The notes beneath the pieces were generated by a model that did no database searches, had not been told where the DNA came from, and worked only from the letters and a program-made list of their open reading frames with translations. A DNA stretch of 10,365 nt. Source: Sphingomonadales bacterium. GTDB taxonomy: Bacteria; Pseudomonadota; Alphaproteobacteria; Sphingomonadales; Sphingomonadaceae. Made by a program: the position numbers and the translations under genes. Location: the NCBI GenBank assembly GCA_027486275.1, contig JAIXPM010000333.1, forward strand, positions 1-10,365, given 5' to 3'. Shown in pieces: positions 5,899 to 10,365 of this stretch; position 1 is the first letter of the stretch; the number at the start of each line of letters is the position of its first letter.

Positions 5899-8516
5899 CA
5901 GAATGCAGTCCCTACGTTGAATTGGAAAAGTTGCGGATCATCGCCCGGCTGTTTCACCAAGGCCTTGGCAAGGTCGAACCGGAACGGGCCGAACGGCGAG
6001 TTCCAGTTGACCCCGATACCCACCGAAACGCGCGGTTTCGGTGTATTCCCGAGGAATTCTTCGACAAAGCCCGCCGAGAAGCCATCGTTGGGCAAACAGG
6101 GTGCCGTCTGGCCGGGCACGCGCGGCGCGGCGGCAGTCGGACCGTCCTGACAGGTGAGCGTGGGCGATTTCAGGCTCCACAGCGCGCCGACATCGGCAAA
6201 GATCGACGGGCGGATGCCCAGTTCGTTGCCGGCCGAACCCAGCGGAATGCGGATTTCAGCTCGGGCCAGATAATAAGCCCGGCCGCCCAGCGAATCATCC
6301 AGCGCCTGGCGGCGATCCTGCACCACGGAGCCATCCAGACCGAGCGGACGGCGCAGCACGCGCGGACCAATGCCGCGGATGTTGAAGCCGCGGAACTGCG
6401 GCTGGCCCAGGAAGAAGCGGTTGGTCAGGATCACGTCCTGTCCGCCATAACCGAAGGCATATCCGCCTTCCGCGCCCAGGTTCAGCACGAAGCCGGTGCC
6501 GAACAACGGGGTGAAATAATCATAATTGGCACGTGTGGTGACGAACTTGATGCCGATGGGAATGCCGGCGACATCCTGACTGAAGGTGAAACGCTGGCCG
6601 GCCGATGGCAGGCGCACGTTGTTCAGGCTGTTGTAGATGATCGAATAGCCCAGCGTGGACACCGTGCGGTTGCCCAACTGTTCGCACAGGAAGCGGCCGG
6701 CACGCAGCGGATCGCAGACGCCGTTGGTGAAGAAGATGGCTTGATCCAGCCCAATTTCTTCACGGGAAAGGCCATAGCGCAGCGACGCCGCCCAGAATTC
6801 GGTGATCGAAAAGCCGGTGCGGACCTGGAAGCCGGTCGAAACCTGCGTGTAGGTCGTGTCGCGCGTGTTGTTTCCGGTGAAGCGGAACGAGCGGAAGTCG
6901 CGCCGGAAAACATCCAGGCCCAGGGCCAAGTTGCGGCCACCCAGATACGGTTCGGTAAAGCCGGCCTCCACCGAGCGGGCGAAGCTGGAAATATTGCCCG
7001 ACAGGCGCAGTTCCTGGCCACGGCCGCGGAAGTTGCGCTGGCGCACGCTGGCCGAGAAGATGAAGCGTTCGATCGACGAGAAGCCGGCCGACAATTGCAG
7101 TTCGCCGGTGGGCCGTTCCTGGATATTGGCTTCCAGCACGATGCGATCCGGCGTGGTGCCGGGCTTCTGCTCGATGTCCAGCTTGTCCTGGAAGAAGCCA
7201 AGCCCGAGCAGGCGATCCTTGGAGCGCTTCACCTTGATCGAGTTGAAGGCATCCCCTTCGGCCAGGCGGAATTCGCGGCGGATCACATTGTCGTGCGTGA
7301 TGGTGTTGCCGTTGATCGACACCTTTTCCACATAGACGCGCGGCACCTCCCCGATCTGGAAGGTGACGTTCATCGTCAGGTCTTCCTTGTTGCGCTCGAA
7401 CTGCGGGCGCACATCGGCAAAGGCATAGCCCAGAAGACCAGCGGTTTCCGACAGGCTTTCGACCGTGTTTTCAATAGCCTGCGCGTTGTACCAATCGCCT
7501 TCCTTCATGCGGATGATCGGACGGAATTCCTTGGGCTTGATGTCGCGCAGCTGGCTTTCCAGCTCGATCTTGCCGAACTTGTAGCGCTCACCCTCTTCCA
7601 CGACATAGGTGACGATGAAGTCCTTCTTGTCGGGCGTGAGTTCGGCCACCACCGAGGCAACCCGGAAATCGGCATAGCCTTCGGTCAGATAATATTGCCG
7701 CAGCTTCTGCTGGTCGTAGGCCAGACGATCGGGATCATAGGTGTCGTTGGAGGTGAAGAAGCGCCAGGTGCGGGACTGCTTGGACGCCATCTGCTTCCTG
7801 ATCGCGCCTTCCTTGAACTTGGAATTGCCGAGGATGTTGATCTGACGGATCTTGGATTTCGGGCCTTCGCTGATCTCGAAGATCACATCGACGCGGTTCT
7901 GTTCGAGCTGCACGATCTTGGGCTCGACACTGGCGGCAAAGCGGCCGCCGCGGCGATAGAGCTCAAGAATGCGGCCCAGATCGGCGCGCGTTTTCGATCG
8001 GGTGAAGATCTGGCGCGGCGCGAGGCGGATTTCCTCGCGGATCTTCTCTTCCTTCACCCGCTTGGCGCCTTCGATGATGATCCGGTTGATCACCGGATTT
8101 TCCTTCACCTCGACGATGAGCGCGCCATTGTCGTCGCGGATGGTGGCATCGGAAAACAGTTCGGAGGCATAGAGCGCCTTGAGCGCGGTATCGAGCGCAT
8201 CACGATCATAACGATCGCCGATCGCGAGGTTGAGGTAGGAGCGGACCGTTTCCGGTTCCAGACGCTCGGTGCCGCGCACTACAACGCTGCGCACGATGCC
8301 GGCATTGGCGGCAGTGGCCGGCAGCGCAGACTGGTTGCGGGATTCCGACGCGCGCGCTTCGGCTTCAGCCGATGGGCGCACAGGTTCAGCCGCCGGCGGG
8401 CGCGGGCGCTGCTGAGCAACTGCCGGAGCCGCCAGCGCCGTCGAGACCAGGAGCGCCGTCAGCGGGCGCCGCCACCCTGCAGCACCACCAGCGTCGCGAA
8501 CAAAATTGGCTTCCAT
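5898..8516 (-). CDS. bamA: Outer-membrane protein assembly factor BamA
   Basis: An 872-residue Omp85 protein, the central insertase of outer-membrane beta-barrel proteins. Residues 1-34 are a signal peptide with a long N-region (core LTALLVSTALAAPAVA, cleavage before Q35). A Pro/Ala/Glu-rich linker (35-74) is followed by five POTRA domains (about 75-140, 143-218, 221-309, 312-389, 392-468) and a 16-strand barrel (470-872). FRGF at 708-711 is the conserved loop-6 motif, and the protein ends in phenylalanine within FQFNVGTAF, the barrel insertion signal. Two cysteine pairs, C601/C611 and C789/C807, lie in predicted surface loops. I chose ATG 8516. An in-frame ATG at 8612 overlaps the rseP stop (ATGA), but the intervening codons include AGT, AGG and CGA and many A/T third bases, and would make an implausible 66-residue leader. 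Essential gene between rseP and skp. Confidence 0.95.
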   Translation of the reverse strand: MEANFVRDAGGAAGWRRPLTALLVSTALAAPAVAQQRPRPPAAEPVRPSAEAEARASESRNQSALPATAANAGIVRSVVVRGTERLEPETVRSYLNLAIGDRYDRDALDTALKALYASELFSDATIRDDNGALIVEVKENPVINRIIIEGAKRVKEEKIREEIRLAPRQIFTRSKTRADLGRILELYRRGGRFAASVEPKIVQLEQNRVDVIFEISEGPKSKIRQINILGNSKFKEGAIRKQMASKQSRTWRFFTSNDTYDPDRLAYDQQKLRQYYLTEGYADFRVASVVAELTPDKKDFIVTYVVEEGERYKFGKIELESQLRDIKPKEFRPIIRMKEGDWYNAQAIENTVESLSETAGLLGYAFADVRPQFERNKEDLTMNVTFQIGEVPRVYVEKVSINGNTITHDNVIRREFRLAEGDAFNSIKVKRSKDRLLGLGFFQDKLDIEQKPGTTPDRIVLEANIQERPTGELQLSAGFSSIERFIFSASVRQRNFRGRGQELRLSGNISSFARSVEAGFTEPYLGGRNLALGLDVFRRDFRSFRFTGNNTRDTTYTQVSTGFQVRTGFSITEFWAASLRYGLSREEIGLDQAIFFTNGVCDPLRAGRFLCEQLGNRTVSTLGYSIIYNSLNNVRLPSAGQRFTFSQDVAGIPIGIKFVTTRANYDYFTPLFGTGFVLNLGAEGGYAFGYGGQDVILTNRFFLGQPQFRGFNIRGIGPRVLRRPLGLDGSVVQDRRQALDDSLGGRAYYLARAEIRIPLGSAGNELGIRPSIFADVGALWSLKSPTLTCQDGPTAAAPRVPGQTAPCLPNDGFSAGFVEEFLGNTPKPRVSVGIGVNWNSPFGPFRFDLAKALVKQPGDDPQLFQFNVGTAF

Positions 8517-8608
8517 CAACCCCACCAACCTACCACCATTCAGCCCTGCGGCTCGCCGGTTGATCCCGCGATGCCAGAAACTACTCACAGCCAGACGAGC
8601 GGACCCTG
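8517..8608 (-). other. Gap between rseP and bamA
   Basis: These 92 bases form the longest gap in the minus-strand cluster if bamA starts at 8516. The frame is open throughout but codon use is unlike bamA. The 3' end reads as a G/T-rich stretch (GGTAGGTTGGTGGGG) before the ATG, which may serve as a weak ribosome site. I could not find a convincing -35/-10 pair, an envelope-stress (sigma-E-like) promoter or a terminator hairpin. Confidence 0.4.
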
Positions 8609-9757
8609 TCATCCCAACAAGTTCGCCAGACGGTTCAACAGGCCGACACTAATCATGTCGTGCCAGGTCAGCACCGCCATCAGCGACATCAGCGCGGCAA
8701 AGCCCGACATGAAGGCCCATTGCTGCACCTTTTCCGCCATCGGCTGCCGCCGCACCGCCTCGATGCCGTAGAGCAGAAGATGGCCGCCGTCCAGCATCGG
8801 GATGGGCAACAGATTGATGAAACCAAGGTTGATCGAGAAGAAGGCCATGAACGCCACCGCCGAGAGCAGGCCCAGGCTGGCCTGCTGGCCGGCGATCTGC
8901 GCGGTCTTCACCGGGCCGCCCATTTCAGTGATGGCGCGCTCACCCACAACCACCTGGCGCAGGGTGCGCCCGATCGTCTGGGTGATGCTCCACGTGTCGA
9001 TCACCGCAAGGCGCAGCGCATCGGGCACGTCAACCTGCTGCACCACTTCCGCCGGCCGCAGGATGCCCAGGCGAGGATGGCGCGAGACATTGCCGAAACG
9101 ATCCTTGGTTTCGACCATCATCGGCGTCACCACGATGCGGCGCGGGGCCGTGCCGCGCTGCACCAGCAATTCAACCCGGTTGCCGGTGCCAGTGACGATC
9201 TCGGCCGTGATATCCTCGAACCGCTCGACGGCCTTGCCGTCAACGGAAAGAATTCGATCCCCAACCGCCACGCCGGCGCGTTCGGCGGCACTGCCCGGCA
9301 TCACGCGCTCCACCACCGGCGGCGAGGCCTGATGGCCCAGCGCCAGATTGAAGCCGGCCAGAATCAGGATCGCAAACAGGAAATTGATCGCCGGCCCGGC
9401 TGCCACGATAACGGCGCGCTGCCACAGCGGCAGGAAGGCAAACAGGCCGCGGCGTTCCTTTTCGGGCAGCGACAGGATGGCCGGATCAACCTGGCTGGCC
9501 TCGTTCATGTCGCCGACGAACTTCACATAGCCGCCAAGCGGGATGGCATTGATCTTCCAGCGCACACCGCGCCTGTCGGTCCAGCCCAGCAATTCGCGGC
9601 CAAAACCAACGCCGAACGCCTCAATCTTGGCGCCAAACAGACGGCCGGCGAGATAATGGCCGCCTTCATGCACCACCACCAGCACGGCGATCATGGCGAT
9701 GAAGCTGGCCAGCGTGAAGATCAGGCCGGGTTGCGGCAGGAAAGCGAGTTCGCTCAT
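8609..9757 (-). CDS. rseP: Site-2 intramembrane zinc protease RseP/MmpA
   Basis: A 382-residue M50B metalloprotease that cuts transmembrane segments of anti-sigma factors and signal peptides within the inner membrane. HEGGH at 30-34 (H30, E31, H34) supplies two zinc ligands and the catalytic base; the third ligand is D323 in the [12 protein letters not shown] block (315-326). Four membrane segments are expected (about 14-36, 112-138, 295-322, 346-366). FGVGFG (48-53) and PLGGYVKF (73-80) are the conserved membrane-associated elements. One PDZ domain is visible (about 145-205); E. coli RseP has two and about 450 residues, while shorter single-PDZ forms such as Caulobacter MmpA are usual in alphaproteobacteria. 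The ATG overlaps the dxr stop as ATGA, so start and coupling are well supported. Confidence 0.94.
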   Translation of the reverse strand: MSELAFLPQPGLIFTLASFIAMIAVLVVVHEGGHYLAGRLFGAKIEAFGVGFGRELLGWTDRRGVRWKINAIPLGGYVKFVGDMNEASQVDPAILSLPEKERRGLFAFLPLWQRAVIVAAGPAINFLFAILILAGFNLALGHQASPPVVERVMPGSAAERAGVAVGDRILSVDGKAVERFEDITAEIVTGTGNRVELLVQRGTAPRRIVVTPMMVETKDRFGNVSRHPRLGILRPAEVVQQVDVPDALRLAVIDTWSITQTIGRTLRQVVVGERAITEMGGPVKTAQIAGQQASLGLLSAVAFMAFFSINLGFINLLPIPMLDGGHLLLYGIEAVRRQPMAEKVQQWAFMSGFAALMSLMAVLTWHDMISVGLLNRLANLLG

Positions 9758-10365
9758 GCCGCGCGCTTCGCCACCAAGGCACGGGCGGTCCGGCGGGCGG
9801 CAGCGTCAATCGCCATCACCTCTTCCAACGTCGCCACCGGGCCCGAAGCCACCATGTTCAATGTTTCTGCCACGATGGCGTCGATATCAAGGAACCCGGC
9901 TTGCCCGGCGATGAACGCCGCAACAGCAATTTCGTTGGCCGCGTTCAGGATGCACGGCGCACTGCCACCGGCACGCATCGCCGCCCACGCCAGCGCCAGG
10001 CAGGGAAAACGTTCCAGATCAGGTTTTTCGAACGACAGGTTCGCAATCGCTGCCAAATCGAGCCGCGCGGCCGGGGTGGCGATGCGTTCCGGCCAGCCCA
10101 TCGCATAGGCGATCGGAATCCGCATGTCGGGGCTGCCCAGCTGCGCCAGCACGCTGCCATCGACATATTCGACCATGGAATGAATGACCGATTGCGGATG
10201 CACGATCACGTCCAACCGCTCCACATCAACCGGGAACAGTTGCGCGGCCTCGATCAGTTCCAGGCCCTTGTTCATCAGGGTCGCCGAATCGATGCTGATC
10301 TTGGCGCCCATGCTCCAGGTCGGATGCTTGCAGGCATCGGCGACCGACACGCCGCGCATCTCGTC
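9754..10365 (-). CDS. dxr: 1-deoxy-D-xylulose 5-phosphate reductoisomerase, C-terminal part
   Basis: The last 203 residues of DXR; the 5' end, with the NADPH-binding Rossmann domain, is outside the window. The enzyme converts DXP to MEP, the first committed step of the non-mevalonate isoprenoid pathway, in the cytoplasm. The frame is open to the window edge, so the internal ATG at 10359 is not the start. Conserved catalytic-domain elements are visible: [16 protein letters not shown] holds the substrate-binding histidine, tryptophan and serine, and LMNKGLE holds the Asn, Lys and metal-binding Glu (N227, K228 and E231 in E. coli numbering). [19 protein letters not shown] and LNAANE are further family blocks. 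Its order before rseP is the standard proteobacterial arrangement, where cdsA and uppS would be expected farther upstream (beyond the right edge). Confidence 0.95.
   Translation of the reverse strand, partial: DEMRGVSVADACKHPTWSMGAKISIDSATLMNKGLELIEAAQLFPVDVERLDVIVHPQSVIHSMVEYVDGSVLAQLGSPDMRIPIAYAMGWPERIATPAARLDLAAIANLSFEKPDLERFPCLALAWAAMRAGGSAPCILNAANEIAVAAFIAGQAGFLDIDAIVAETLNMVASGPVATLEEVMAIDAAARRTARALVAKRAA

Noticed and set aside
5877..8771. A 964-codon open frame on the plus strand opposite bamA
   Set aside because: It mirrors the BamA frame in a GC-rich gene where stop codons are rare on the opposite strand; the product is rich in Arg, His, Ala and Gly with no recognisable domain, while the minus-strand protein has full BamA features.
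8660..10108. A 482-codon open frame on the plus strand opposite rseP and dxr
   Set aside because: It crosses two well-supported genes, is His/Arg/Gln-rich, and shows no family motifs; typical antisense artefact of high GC.
9945..10166. A small minus-strand frame within dxr
   Set aside because: It is out of frame with DXR, whose conserved motifs run continuously across this interval.

Overview
The window is high-GC (roughly two-thirds G+C by eye), densely coded proteobacterial chromosome. Gene order (dxr-rseP-bamA-skp-fabZ), protein sequence style and a GC-rich codon pattern point to an alphaproteobacterium. The absence of lpxD and lpxA from the bamA-fabZ cluster fits the Sphingomonadales, many of which use glycosphingolipids instead of lipopolysaccharide. 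The assignment to order is an inference from sequence style and synteny, not from a marker gene.

Left part (1-4319). A small XRE-type repressor gene (minus strand), followed by a clipped gene at the window edge, is divergent from a plus-strand run: isovaleryl-CoA dehydrogenase (ivd), a MobA-type molybdenum cofactor guanylyltransferase overlapping it by a GTGA junction, a secreted M20-family zinc carboxypeptidase, and an EamA-type drug/metabolite transporter. The gaps in this run are at most about 43 bases, so the four genes could share a transcript although their functions do not form one pathway. The XRE gene has a consensus -35 box, a probable -10 box overlapped by a palindrome, and virtually no leader, suggesting an autoregulated leaderless message.

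Right part (4288-10365). Everything is on the minus strand and is read from right to left: dxr (5' end cut off by the window), rseP, bamA, skp/ompH, fabZ and a small exported protein of unknown function. This is the conserved envelope-biogenesis cluster: isoprenoid precursor synthesis, regulated intramembrane proteolysis, outer-membrane protein insertion, a periplasmic chaperone for outer-membrane proteins, and fatty-acid chain dehydration. Genes are very tightly packed: dxr/rseP overlap by ATGA, bamA/skp and skp/fabZ by TGATG. The only real gaps are about 92 bases before bamA and 40 bases before the unknown gene. The last gene runs convergently into the transporter gene and overlaps its end by 32 bases.

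No RNA genes, insertion sequences, CRISPR arrays, attachment sites or convincing rho-independent terminators were seen. No stretch above 300 bases lacks a gene. I see no clearly new multi-gene system. The most interesting points are the leaderless/operator arrangement of the XRE gene, a hairpin that would hide the Shine-Dalgarno of the peptidase gene, the missing lpx genes, the unknown exported protein tied to fabZ, and the unusual cysteine pairs of BamA.
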